Source of the DNA: a virus
Strand: one strand, 5' to 3'
IMG/VR virus record: IMGVR_UViG_3300024054_000530
Location: 1 to 31,797 of that record
DNA: 31,797 nucleotides
Positions within the stretch are counted from its first letter, which is position 1. Each line of letters starts with the position of its first letter. The notes under the pieces are model-generated. The model did not search any database and was not told where the DNA came from. It saw only the letters and a list, made by a program, of their open reading frames with translations. Positions 6,801 through 13,476 of the stretch are shown here, in pieces. The translations under genes and the position numbers were made by a program.

Positions 6801-6993
6801 CGAAGCTGAAAGCGGCGCCAACTACGTCATCGCCTGGCGCGACCTGGCGACTGGACGCATCGGGCGCGGCATGTCGCCCTTTCACTTCGCGGCGGCTGAA
6901 AGCCTCTGCGCCGAGCTCAACAAGGAAAACCCTGCATTCGAACACTGGCCGGAGCCGGTCAAGGAGCGCGCTCATGTCGAAATCGCCCAGTAA
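6793..6993 (+). CDS. Small hypothetical protein upstream of gam
   Basis: 66 residues, ATG preceded by AGGAGGCCGCC, an ideal ribosome site. It overlaps the DnaA-like gene by 8 nt and gam by 20 nt. The sequence (YVIAWRDLATGRIGRGMSPFHFAAAESLCAELNKENPAFEHWPEP) reads like a short beta-strand/helix domain: two strands, then one helix, then a strand-like tail. No family recognised. Tight overlap with gam suggests translational coupling. Confidence 0.65.
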   Translation: MHDEAESGANYVIAWRDLATGRIGRGMSPFHFAAAESLCAELNKENPAFEHWPEPVKERAHVEIAQ

Positions 6994-7513
6994 AGCGCGA
7001 AAGTCTAAAACGCGCGGCGCCAATGTGCCGGTGCCGCAGTCGCGCGAGGAAGCCGCGCGCTTCATTCACGACATCGGCGTGCGCCAGCGCGAGATCGCCC
7101 GCATCGAAGCCGATATGAACGACGCGATCGCCAAGGCGAAACAGGACGCCGAAGCGACCGCGACGCCATTAAGCGAACAGGTCGATCGCCTCACCAAGGG
7201 ACTCCACATCTGGGCTGACGCCAACCGCCAGACGCTTACCGGCGGCAAGCGCAAATTCGCCGATCTCGGCACCGGCAAGATCGAATGGCGGCTGACGCCC
7301 GCGAAAGTGACGATCCGCAACGTCGAGGATGTGATCGCCCACATCAAGACGCTCGGCGTTTTGGCCTTCCTGCGCACGAAGGACGAGATCGACAAGGAGG
7401 CGATGCTCCGCGAGCCGGACAAGGCGCGCCTCATCGCCGGCGTCTCGATCGGCGCCGAAGGCGAGCGCTTCTATGTCGAGCCCTTCGAGGCCGAAATTCA
7501 GGGAGCAGAGTGA
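6974..7513 (+). CDS. gam: Gam-like host-nuclease inhibitor
   Basis: 179 residues, close to the 174 of Mu Gam. After a basic N-terminus comes the long antiparallel coiled-coil helix (SREEAARFIHDIGVRQREIARIEADMNDAIAKAKQDAEATA...LSEQVDRLTKGLHIWADANR) and the small domain with GGKRKFADLGTGKIEWRLTPAKVTIRN, typical of the family. Gam dimers are related to Ku and bind linear double-stranded DNA ends, shielding infecting or excised phage DNA from exonucleases such as RecBCD/AddAB. The AAGGAGCGCGCTC stretch supports the ATG at 6974. The frame is open further upstream but without a ribosome site. Confidence 0.92.
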   Translation: MSKSPSKARKSKTRGANVPVPQSREEAARFIHDIGVRQREIARIEADMNDAIAKAKQDAEATATPLSEQVDRLTKGLHIWADANRQTLTGGKRKFADLGTGKIEWRLTPAKVTIRNVEDVIAHIKTLGVLAFLRTKDEIDKEAMLREPDKARLIAGVSIGAEGERFYVEPFEAEIQGAE

Positions 7514-7726
7514 ATGCGAAAGCCTTTTCAGCCAGGTCAGCAGGTCGAGATCGAGCTGCTCTGCCCCGTGCGCGGCGTCAATATCGGCTGGCTCTGCGGC
7601 GAGCTGGTCTCTTTCAATCATACGCACGCCTATGTGCGGCCGAATGACGAAGAGGGCGTTATCCCGCCCGTGCTCGTCGAGATCGGCCTCCTTCGCCATG
7701 CGCAACGCGAGGAGTTGCCGGCATGA
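7514..7726 (+). CDS. Small SH3-like hypothetical protein
   Basis: 70 residues; ATG directly after the gam stop, with GGAGCAGA 5 nt upstream. The pattern (FQPGQQVEIELLCPVRGVNIGWLCGELVSFNHTHAYVRPND) is alternating beta-strands, like a small beta-barrel of SH3 or KOW type. It has two cysteines, no export signal. Function unknown; it sits between gam and gemA. Confidence 0.6.
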   Translation: MRKPFQPGQQVEIELLCPVRGVNIGWLCGELVSFNHTHAYVRPNDEEGVIPPVLVEIGLLRHAQREELPA

Positions 7727-7923
7727 TGCTGTCTAATCTCCTACACAAAATGCCGCTCGCGGCGGCATTCCTGTTGTTGCTGATCATATTTCTGGCGATC
7801 GGCCTGCTGTCGTTCGCCCTCGGCCTTGTCGGCGACGCGGCGACTTGGGCCGCCGACGCTCTCTGCGATATCGCAGACCTCGCCGTCGCCCGCGGCCGCA
7901 AGCTGCGGGAGCGGCTGCAATGA
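7723..7923 (+). CDS. Small membrane protein
   Basis: 66 residues, ATGATG start overlapping the previous stop. A long hydrophobic helix (PLAAAFLLLLIIFLAIGLLSFALGLVGDAA, ~10-39) spans the membrane once, perhaps as a tight hairpin, and a basic C-terminus (RGRKLRERL) should stay in the cytoplasm. Family not recognised. Being in the early region it is not an obvious holin; a superinfection-exclusion or host-membrane role is a guess. Confidence 0.6.
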   Translation: MMLSNLLHKMPLAAAFLLLLIIFLAIGLLSFALGLVGDAATWAADALCDIADLAVARGRKLRERLQ

Positions 7924-8606
7924 CGACCGCCGCGCAGACCCGCGCCATCCATTCGCTACAGCGGCAGATCCCGCACTTCACGGATGAAGACTATCGCGCG
8001 CTGCTGACGCGCGAGTTCGGCGTCTCCTCGTCCTCATCTATCTCCTACGCCCAGGCGCAGAAGCTGATCGAGATTTTGCAAGCGCTCGCTGGAAGTCATC
8101 CGCAGATCAGGCGCGCGAGCGAAACCGTCTCCGGTCCCTATGCCGGCAAGCTAAGGGCGCTGTGGATTTCCGCTTATAACCTCGGCGTCGTCGACAGCCG
8201 CGACGATCGCGCTTTGATCGCCTTCGCCGAGCGCCAGACGAAGATCGCGCATCCGCGCTTCCTGCAATCGCACAAGGACGCCAAGAAGGTCATCGAGGCC
8301 TTAAAGGACATGATGACTCGCGAAGCCGGCGTCGAATGGCCGGTGTCCGACGATATTGTCGGCATGAAGCGCGAGATCGCTTTTTGCGTCGCCCACAAAT
8401 GTTTCGAAGAGGGCGCCTTCACGCCCTTCATCAAGGGCAACAGCTTCGACGAGGCATGGAAGAGCGACTTTCCGGCCTTCGGCTATCGCTGCGGCTGTCC
8501 GGCCGGCTTCGAATTTTACAAAGACGAGCATTGGGATCGCCTCGCCAATCGGCTCGGCGCGCGGCTGCGCGCCAAGCGCGGCAAAGCAAAAAGGAGCGCG
8601 GCATGA
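7920..8606 (+). CDS. gemA: GemA-like regulator (Mu gp16 family)
   Basis: 228 residues from the ATG overlapping the previous stop. The family core is clear: IHSLQRQIPHFTDEDYRALL near the N-terminus, GKLRALWISAYNLGVVDSRDDRALIAFAERQT, and RFLQSHKDAKKVIEALK (the helix that ends the domain). The rest is a C-terminal extension with RCGCPAGFEFY. Mu GemA influences host gene expression and DNA supercoiling and helps control early and late lytic genes. Its place at the end of the early core and its length fit. The same frame is open 75 nt upstream, inside the previous gene, without a ribosome site. Confidence 0.9.
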   Translation: MTTAAQTRAIHSLQRQIPHFTDEDYRALLTREFGVSSSSSISYAQAQKLIEILQALAGSHPQIRRASETVSGPYAGKLRALWISAYNLGVVDSRDDRALIAFAERQTKIAHPRFLQSHKDAKKVIEALKDMMTREAGVEWPVSDDIVGMKREIAFCVAHKCFEEGAFTPFIKGNSFDEAWKSDFPAFGYRCGCPAGFEFYKDEHWDRLANRLGARLRAKRGKAKRSAA

Positions 8607-8767
8607 AGATCATCGACTTGTTTGGCGAGATCGTCGTCGGCGCCAGGCCCAGCGAAGAAGCCTGCAACGTCATCGTCATCGAGCTTTCGAACGGCGTCCG
8701 CTTGGAGGTCATCAGCGACGACGTGAAGGACAAGAACGGCGACGAGCTGGAGGACGCGCCACGATGA
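8603..8767 (+). CDS. Short hypothetical protein
   Basis: 54 residues with AAGGAGCGCGGC just before the ATG, which overlaps the gemA stop. The sequence forms a beta-hairpin-like pattern (NVIVIELSNGVRLEVISDDV) and ends in a very acidic tail (DVKDKNGDELED). No family recognised. The good ribosome site and overlapping ends on both sides make it credible despite its size. Confidence 0.55.
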   Translation: MKIIDLFGEIVVGARPSEEACNVIVIELSNGVRLEVISDDVKDKNGDELEDAPR

Positions 8768-8997
8768 AACGCGCGCGCGGCAACGACCTTCACGATTTCG
8801 AACTCTATCTCCATTGGGAGTCGGACCTTGCGCTGCTCGTCTCCGACACGGGGATCAGGGAGCAGGCGGTCTGGCTGCCGAAGTCGAAGATCGAATTCGA
8901 GAAGATCGGCGCAACTGGAGGCGGCGCCGATAGAAGACTGGCGAGCGTGAAGGTCACGGCGCCCGAATGGCTATTGCTCGAGAAGGGGCTGCTGTGA
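8764..8997 (+). CDS. Small hypothetical protein
   Basis: 77 residues, ATG overlapping the upstream stop by 4 nt. The order (DFELYLHWESDLALLVSDTG...REQAVWLPKSKIEFEKI...ASVKVTAPEWLLLEKGLL) alternates strands and a final amphipathic helix, consistent with a small alpha/beta domain. Its VWLPKSKIEF pattern is seen in small phage proteins of unknown function. No catalytic motif or membrane segment is visible. Confidence 0.6.
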   Translation: MKRARGNDLHDFELYLHWESDLALLVSDTGIREQAVWLPKSKIEFEKIGATGGGADRRLASVKVTAPEWLLLEKGLL

Positions 8998-9266
8998 TCC
9001 GCGCGCCGACTCCCGCCGGTTTCGGCGACGATCTCGCTATCGGCGCCAACCCTTTTGGTCACCCGCGTCGTCGTGATCCTGACCCCGCGACCGTCAAGCG
9101 CCGGTCGATCGCGTATTGCGCCGCATGTCGCGGCATTCGCGCGCCCGATTGGGTGCCGAGGAAGTGGCATGTGGAATATCTCGACTGCGCGATGGCGTTC
9201 GGCGAGGCGCATGCGGCCGAGCATATTAGAAAGCTCTTGGCCGAGGGAGAGGCGCGTCATGACTGA
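8994..9266 (+). CDS. Hypothetical protein with a Cys pair
   Basis: 90 residues from the GTG that overlaps the previous stop, with GAGAAGGGG upstream. After a flexible, arginine-rich N-terminus the segment SIAYCAACRGIRAPDWVPRKWHVEYLDC has a CxxC pair and a third cysteine, which may bind zinc. A C-terminal helix (AEHIRKLLAEGEA) follows. The next two genes include a further zinc ribbon, so the block may encode small nucleic-acid-binding proteins. Function unknown. Confidence 0.55.
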   Translation: MIRAPTPAGFGDDLAIGANPFGHPRRRDPDPATVKRRSIAYCAACRGIRAPDWVPRKWHVEYLDCAMAFGEAHAAEHIRKLLAEGEARHD

Positions 9267-9477
9267 CGCCCTGCAGCTCGATTTCTTCAAGCGCGCCGCC
9301 GCCAAGCGGCCGGCGATGATGAGCTTCGCCGATCGCGGCTGGAACGTGCGCGGCGAACAGATTGCGCAGTTCAAATGCCCGCGCTGCGCCGCTCGCAGCG
9401 CCTGGATCAAAGTCTCTTCGCCCGAAGACGAGCTAAAGGGCGTTCCCTGTCCGAAATGCAACAAGGAGCGGCGCTGA
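9259..9477 (+). CDS. Zinc-ribbon hypothetical protein
   Basis: 72 residues. Two knuckles, CPRC (C40, C43) and CPKC (C64, C67), make a four-cysteine zinc ribbon spanning the C-terminal half; residues 1-35 are helical and basic. Start supported by GAGGGAGAGGCG upstream and an 8-nt overlap with the preceding gene. Zinc ribbons of this kind usually bind nucleic acid or partner proteins; nothing more precise can be seen. Confidence 0.65.
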   Translation: MTDALQLDFFKRAAAKRPAMMSFADRGWNVRGEQIAQFKCPRCAARSAWIKVSSPEDELKGVPCPKCNKERR

Positions 9478-9920
9478 TGGTCGCCTATTCCTTCCAGAAG
9501 CGCTTCGCCGAGCCGATCCTCGCCGGAGCGAAACTCCACACGATCCGCGCCGATCGCAGACGCCATGCGCGGCCGGGCGAAGAGCTGCAGCTTTATGTCG
9601 GCATGCGGACGAAACAGTGCCGCCTCGTCACGCGCAAGACATGCACAGCCGTGCTCCAAATCGGCCTTGATTTCACGAGCGATAGAATTCTTGTCGAGGG
9701 CCTCAATCATCCGATCGAGTCGCGGGTCGGCGCGAGTTGGAATGGGGAAGGCTTCGCTATCATGGGAACCTTGCTGACAGGTCGCGATCTCGATCGTTTT
9801 GCGATGATGGACGGCTTCTCCTGCTTCACCGAGATGCGCGCATTCTGGTTTGAGACGCACGGTGTTCCAGCCGAACATGAGATTTTCGTCGGCAAGCTTA
9901 TCGGATGGTGGTCGCGATGA
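9477..9920 (+). CDS. ASCH/PUA-like domain protein
   Basis: 147 residues, ATG at the TGATG junction with the zinc-ribbon gene and AAGGAGCGGC upstream. The start (YSFQKRFAEPILAGAKLHTIRADRRRHARPGEELQLYVGMRT) is the typical ASCH pattern: a strand, a helix ending in the ILAG...K..TIR motif, then the GE.l.ly strand that follows. ASCH domains resemble PUA domains and bind RNA or modified bases; some are nucleases or esterases. The last third (FSCFTEMRAFWFETHGVP...FVGKLIGWW) is the family's end. In phages the gene is often found near DNA modification genes, as here (methyltransferase at 11002). Confidence 0.8.
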   Translation: MVAYSFQKRFAEPILAGAKLHTIRADRRRHARPGEELQLYVGMRTKQCRLVTRKTCTAVLQIGLDFTSDRILVEGLNHPIESRVGASWNGEGFAIMGTLLTGRDLDRFAMMDGFSCFTEMRAFWFETHGVPAEHEIFVGKLIGWWSR

Positions 9921-10429
9921 ATCGTTTTGCTTCGGTGATTATGCTGGTCTCGATATGGTCGGCGCCCGCGCAAGCCGAGCGCTGCCAGCTCATCCGCCAA
10001 GCCTATGCGCCGGCGGAAAACCTCGAAGCGATCGACGTCGAGCTGCTCGGCCGCGCCAAGAAGCGCATCGACTTCACGGCCTATGTGTTGACCTCCATTC
10101 CGATCGTCGAGGCGCTCGACGCCGCCGCGGCGCGCGGCGTGCGCGTCCGTCTCTATCGCGACGGCGCCGACGTGCGCATGCCGCGCGCCTTAGCCGACGC
10201 CTATGATAGGCTCGCGGCGCGCATGAATGTCGAGATCAGATACAAGGGCTCGCCAGCGCCTTTCATGCATCTCAAAGCCTATTCGATCGATGGCAAGATC
10301 GTCCGCGAGGGCGCCGGCAATTTCACTCATTCCGGACTCTTGCGTCAGGACAATTCGCTGATCGCGCTGCGCTGTCGGTCGTCCGTGAAGCGCTTTCAAA
10401 AGCAGTTTGAAGAAATGTGGGGGCGCTGA
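9917..10429 (+). CDS. Secreted phospholipase-D-family nuclease (Nuc type)
   Basis: 170 residues from the ATG overlapping the previous stop. Residues 1-20 are a signal peptide ending in APAQA, so export to the periplasm is expected. The single HKD motif is H118-x-K120-x4-D125, followed by EGAGNFTHSG, as in Nuc-type members of the superfamily (about 150 residues), which dimerise to form one active site. These enzymes cleave DNA without metal. RIDFTAYVLTSIPIVEAL supplies the usual first strand and helix, and KRFQKQFEEMWG the usual C-terminal helix. A periplasmic nuclease could degrade incoming DNA of competing phages or scavenge released DNA; this is inference. An alternative ATG at 9905 would lengthen the signal peptide by 4. 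Confidence 0.88.
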   Translation: MNRFASVIMLVSIWSAPAQAERCQLIRQAYAPAENLEAIDVELLGRAKKRIDFTAYVLTSIPIVEALDAAAARGVRVRLYRDGADVRMPRALADAYDRLAARMNVEIRYKGSPAPFMHLKAYSIDGKIVREGAGNFTHSGLLRQDNSLIALRCRSSVKRFQKQFEEMWGR

Positions 10430-10641
10430 TGACTCTCCCTCCGCAACGCATCGGCGACAAAGGCCAACGCTACGAAGTGCGCTACTGGCGTGAGTCCGAC
10501 GAAGTGACCGTTTTCCGCAAGCTCGGCTCGGCGGACACGCTCGCCGTCGCGCGCGAGATGGCAAAGACTTGGCGAAAGAACGAGAACGTCTGGCGCGTGT
10601 GGATTCACGATCGCGTCGACGGGAAGGACATGGCGAACTGA
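10429..10641 (+). CDS. Small hypothetical protein
   Basis: 70 residues from the TGATG junction with the nuclease gene; a G-run (GTGGGGGCG) serves as ribosome site. The pattern (GQRYEVRYWRESDEVTVFRKLGSADTLAVAREMAKTWRKNENVWRVWIHDR) is two strands, one helix, one strand: a compact beta-beta-alpha-beta domain. Rich in Trp and Arg. No catalytic residues or known family can be named. Confidence 0.6.
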   Translation: MTLPPQRIGDKGQRYEVRYWRESDEVTVFRKLGSADTLAVAREMAKTWRKNENVWRVWIHDRVDGKDMAN

Positions 10642-10642
10642 C

Positions 10643-11005
10643 ATGCCCTCCCTCGACGATTGCTCGCGGCTCGAATTGAAGCGCCTGGCGCGCTTCTCGA
10701 CGCCTTTGCAGATCGCCGAGGCGAAGGCGCGCATCGCCGGCGAGGCCGCTTCTCGTGAGAACGAAGAGCGGCTCCTTATGTCGGCCGCCGCGATCGAAGC
10801 GGCGCGCGCGGTCAAACGCCATTTCGAGCGCTTCGGCGCCGACGACGCCTACCGCAAACTCTTCGACGACGCGCTGCTTGCCGCGCGCCGCTCCCAGCAT
10901 GCGAACAATCGCTGGACGCGGTTTCAGGTCAAAGCGGAGCGGCTGGAACGCGCCGCTCGCGTGATGAAGCGGAGTGAAGACGCGCGAGACGGGGGACGAA
11001 CGTGA
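10643..11005 (+). CDS. Helical hypothetical protein
   Basis: 120 residues, starting 1 nt after the preceding stop and overlapping the methyltransferase GTG by 4 nt. Almost wholly helical, with many Arg, Ala and Glu (RLELKRLARFSTPLQIAEAKARIAGEAASRENEERLLMSAAAIEAARAVKRHFERF), and probably forms a helical bundle or coiled coil. No enzyme motif. Its coupling to the methyltransferase gene may mean a shared function, but that is only position. Confidence 0.6.
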   Translation: MPSLDDCSRLELKRLARFSTPLQIAEAKARIAGEAASRENEERLLMSAAAIEAARAVKRHFERFGADDAYRKLFDDALLAARRSQHANNRWTRFQVKAERLERAARVMKRSEDARDGGRT

Positions 11006-11796
11006 CGCCGTCGGATAGAGATCTGCGCCGCCTCGAACTCTTTCCGACGCCGCCCTGGGCGACGCGCACGCTGTTCGAATTCGTGCTGCCGAGAATTTTC
11101 AGCACGCTCGGCCACATGCGCATCGGGAGCTGCTGGGAGCCGGCGGCAGGGCTCGGCCATATGGCCGAAACGATCGCTGAATATTGCGACGTCACGATCG
11201 TCAGCGACGTCGCCGACTATCCGCTCGAAGACGGTTCGCGCATGAGCGACCATGGCTTGCAGGTCATCGATTTCCTCGGCGAACCGCCGCCGATGCGAGC
11301 GGACTGGATCATCACCAATCCGCCGTTCAAGCAGACCGAAGGTTTCCTTCAACGCGCCTTGCAGACGGCTTCAAAGGGCGTCGCTCTGCTGCAAAAGCAG
11401 ACCTGGCTAACCGGCGGCGAACGCTTCGCGCAAGTCTATCTCGAGACGCCGCCTGATCTCGTCGCGCAATTCGTCGAGCGCGTGCCGATGTGCCTCGGCG
11501 GATACGATCCGCGCGGCTCGACGGCGACGGATTATGCATGGTTCGTTTGGCTGCCCCCGGAAGGGCTTGAAGAAGCTGGCCGCGATTGGGCGGAGCGCCG
11601 CGAGAACGCGCCGCGAGGCTGGCTCCAGCTGTTGCTCATCCCGCCAGGTCAGCGCGAGCAATATCTTGTCCAGCGCGACTTCGAGCTTGCCGCAAGGCGG
11701 CGCCTTCCCGGCTGGCATCCCGATCCAAAGGTCAGAAAGCTGCGCCGGCGCATCCATGCCGAGCGCGACGCGCGCATGCGGGGAGAGGAGTCGTGA
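11002..11796 (+). CDS. Adenine-type DNA methyltransferase
   Basis: 264 residues from GTG. SAM-binding motif I is EPAAGLGHMAE (46-56), preceded by FPTPPWATRTL, typical of phage N6-adenine enzymes; motif IV is NPPF (N106-F109). The acidic residue after strand 2 (SDVADY) should hold the ribose. No target-recognition domain separate from the core is evident; the basic C-terminus (LAARRRLPGWHPDPKVRKLRRRIHAERDARMRG) may bind DNA. No partner restriction enzyme is present, so it is an orphan that likely protects phage DNA from host restriction, the task of the unrelated Mom system in Mu, or alters gene control. Specificity cannot be read from sequence. Confidence 0.85.
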   Translation: MTPSDRDLRRLELFPTPPWATRTLFEFVLPRIFSTLGHMRIGSCWEPAAGLGHMAETIAEYCDVTIVSDVADYPLEDGSRMSDHGLQVIDFLGEPPPMRADWIITNPPFKQTEGFLQRALQTASKGVALLQKQTWLTGGERFAQVYLETPPDLVAQFVERVPMCLGGYDPRGSTATDYAWFVWLPPEGLEEAGRDWAERRENAPRGWLQLLLIPPGQREQYLVQRDFELAARRRLPGWHPDPKVRKLRRRIHAERDARMRGEES

Positions 11797-12209
11797 AGCC
11801 TGACTTCTCCCATCTGCCGCCGCTGCTCGCCGAGATCGCCGAAGTCGCCGGCCCGGTGGCGGCGCTGCAATTGGCGAAGGCCAAGGGCGGCGTCAAATGT
11901 TACATTCCAGCCCGCGCGCCCGACGATCACTGGCTCGTCCAATGCGTCGGGCGCGAAGCCGCCGACAAGCTCTGCGCGCATTTCGTCGCCGCGATCGACA
12001 GCGATTCCGGTCGTTCGCTGCACGGCGTCACAATCCTTCTTCCTCTCGGAGAATCCGGTTCGCGCGTCGAAGCGCGCCGCCGTGCGCGAGAGGCGCTTGA
12101 AGAAGGCAAGAGTCTTAGCGAAGCTGCCCGTCGCGGCGGTCTACATGAGCGAACGGTGTCGAACATCCGCGCGCGGATGAAAGACAAGCGGCAAGGCTCG
12201 CTCTTTTAA
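11793..12209 (+). CDS. mor: Mor/C-family transcription activator
   Basis: 138 residues (Mu Mor is 129, C 140) from the GTG overlapping the methyltransferase stop, with GGGAGAGGAG upstream. LLAEIAEVAGPVAALQLAKAKGGVKCYIP (about 10-38) has the Mor dimerisation-domain order, including the strand that ends in YIP. A long helix follows, and the C-terminal HTH (GKSLSEAARRGGLHERTVSNIRARM, ~105-129) ends the protein. Mu Mor switches on the middle promoter, and C the late ones. Here a single member sits directly before the lysis, head and tail genes, so it should be the activator of the whole late operon. The end is followed by 70 bp without a gene. Confidence 0.85.
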   Translation: MKPDFSHLPPLLAEIAEVAGPVAALQLAKAKGGVKCYIPARAPDDHWLVQCVGREAADKLCAHFVAAIDSDSGRSLHGVTILLPLGESGSRVEARRRAREALEEGKSLSEAARRGGLHERTVSNIRARMKDKRQGSLF

Positions 12210-12224
12210 GCAAGAAAAACGCGT

Positions 12225-12251
12225 CGCCAGAATTTCGCCAGAATGAATTCG
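12225..12251 (+). promoter_or_regulatory. Probable late-operon activator site
   Basis: Two exact copies of TCGCCAGAAT (12225-12234 and 12236-12245) lie 11 bp apart, one helical turn. Overlapping them is a dyad, GAATT (12231-12235) and AATTC (12247-12251), separated by 11 bp, the spacing of two successive major grooves. The site is AT-rich in a GC-rich gap, right after the activator gene and about 30-55 bp before the first late gene. No good -35/-10 pair is visible, as expected for a Mor-dependent promoter. The function is inferred. Confidence 0.45.
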
Positions 12252-12279
12252 GGACGCGCCCGCGCGTAGCGTTCCGGGC

Positions 12280-12738
12280 ATGAAAGCCTATTTCGCGCTC
12301 GTTGGAACCTCGCTCGCCTTCGCGCTCGCGCTCATCTTCGCCGCGCCGGTGAAGGCCGATCCGATCGGCGATCTTTTCGACGCGCTCTTCGCCGCGTCGC
12401 CGGCGGCGTCGCTCGATCGCCATTCAGTCGCATCGTTTCGCGGCGGTCAATCGATGCTCGCCTCCTATTACGGCGGCGGCGGGCGCGAACGGCTCAACGC
12501 GCAAACGGCGAGCGGCGAGCGCTTCAATCCGAACGGCTTCACCGCCGCGCATCGCACGCTGCCCTTTGGCGCGCTGCTCTCGGTGTGTTTTCGCGGCTGC
12601 GCGACGGTGCGCGTCAATGATCGCGGACCTTCCGCATCGACTGGCCGTTCGCTCGATCTCTCGCGCGGCGCGGCGCGCGCCATCGGCCTGATCAATGTCG
12701 GCGTCGCCCGCGTGCGCGTCGCTCTTGTCGGAGACTGA
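12280..12738 (+). CDS. Exported RlpA-like protein
   Basis: 152 residues. Signal peptide 1-26 (hydrophobic core FALVGTSLAFALALIFAAP, cleavage after VKA). The double-psi beta-barrel begins at ASYYGGGGRERLNAQTASGERFNPNGFTAAHRTLPFG and ends with VRVNDRGP and RSLDLSRGAARAIGLINVGVARVRV, the RlpA signature with the conserved Asp of NDRGP. RlpA proteins are septal lytic transglycosylases of naked glycan strands or related wall binders. Being the first late gene, next to the endolysin, it likely helps degrade peptidoglycan from the periplasmic side. Its ribosome site is weak (GGGC at 5 nt), so translation may be low. Confidence 0.88.
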   Translation: MKAYFALVGTSLAFALALIFAAPVKADPIGDLFDALFAASPAASLDRHSVASFRGGQSMLASYYGGGGRERLNAQTASGERFNPNGFTAAHRTLPFGALLSVCFRGCATVRVNDRGPSASTGRSLDLSRGAARAIGLINVGVARVRVALVGD

Positions 12739-13355
12739 TGATGGCCTTCAGCATCCAGAACGGCATCCTGTTGCGCGACGGCAAAACCGTGACGCAGAAG
12801 CCGACGCCCAATCTCGGCGGCGCGCTCATAAAGCCGACGCTGCTCGTCATGCATTACACCGCCTCGCAAAACGCGAAAGGCGCGATCTCGTGGCTGTGCA
12901 ACAAGAACGCCAAGGCGTCAGCGCATCTCGTCATCGACGAGAACGGCGTCGTCACCCAGCTCGCCCCTTTCAATCGCGTCGCCTGGCATGCGGGCGTTTC
13001 GAAGTGGAAGAGCAAGTCGAACTGCAACGGTTTCTCGATCGGCATCGAACTCTCTAATCCCGGCCCGCTCGTGAAGCTCGGCAACGGCAAATTCGCCGAC
13101 GCCTATGGCGGGGGCTTTCCCGCCGATCGCGTCGCCATGCTCGCCCACAAATTCGACAAGGGCGTCGTCAAGCCATGGGCGATCTACCCGCAGCCGCAGA
13201 TCGAAGCGGCCGTCGACGTCGCGCAGGCGATTTGCGCCGCCTATGGCATCAAGGAGATCGCCGGCCACGACGATATCGCGCCGACGCGAAAGCGCGATCC
13301 AGGACCAGCCTTCCATATGGACTCCTTCGTTGCGCGCGTCTTCGGGAGACAGTGA
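12738..13355 (+). CDS. N-acetylmuramoyl-L-alanine amidase endolysin
   Basis: 205 residues; ATGATG start overlapping the previous stop, GGAG upstream. An Amidase_2 (AmpD/T7 lysozyme-like) domain: zinc ligands H39 (LVMHYTAS), H177 (GHDDIAP) and D187 (KRDPG), plus WHAG (83-86) and GIELSN. It should cut the bond between muramic acid and the stem peptide. No signal peptide is seen, so a holin is needed to release it, which fits the small membrane proteins next to it. There is no separate wall-binding domain. Confidence 0.94.
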   Translation: MMAFSIQNGILLRDGKTVTQKPTPNLGGALIKPTLLVMHYTASQNAKGAISWLCNKNAKASAHLVIDENGVVTQLAPFNRVAWHAGVSKWKSKSNCNGFSIGIELSNPGPLVKLGNGKFADAYGGGFPADRVAMLAHKFDKGVVKPWAIYPQPQIEAAVDVAQAICAAYGIKEIAGHDDIAPTRKRDPGPAFHMDSFVARVFGRQ

Positions 13356-13356
13356 C

Positions 13357-13476
13357 ATGCGCGTCATCCTCCTCGCTCTCGCCCTCATCGCCGCCGTCGT
13401 CGGCGCCGCGTCGCTTACGGGCTGCGGCGCGGCGCGCACGCTGTATCACACCTGCCGGGCGGGACTTTGCCGATGA
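13357..13476 (+). CDS. Tiny lipoprotein, possible outer-membrane spanin
   Basis: 39 residues. Residues 1-22 form a lipoprotein signal with the lipobox LTGC, giving an N-terminal lipid-modified cysteine and a mature part of only ~17 residues, GAARTLYHTCRAGLCR. Size, lipobox and position in the lysis block fit an Rz1-like o-spanin, which tethers to the outer membrane and fuses it with the inner one. However, the mature segment is not proline-rich and no Rz frame overlaps it, so the assignment is tentative. Confidence 0.6.
   Translation: MRVILLALALIAAVVGAASLTGCGAARTLYHTCRAGLCR

Noticed and set aside
8805-9878. Long minus-strand open frame (357 codons) across the accessory block
   Set aside because: It covers five rightward genes with good ribosome sites and overlapping ends. 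GC-rich codon use on one strand leaves the opposite frame free of stops; no motif or ribosome site is found in it.
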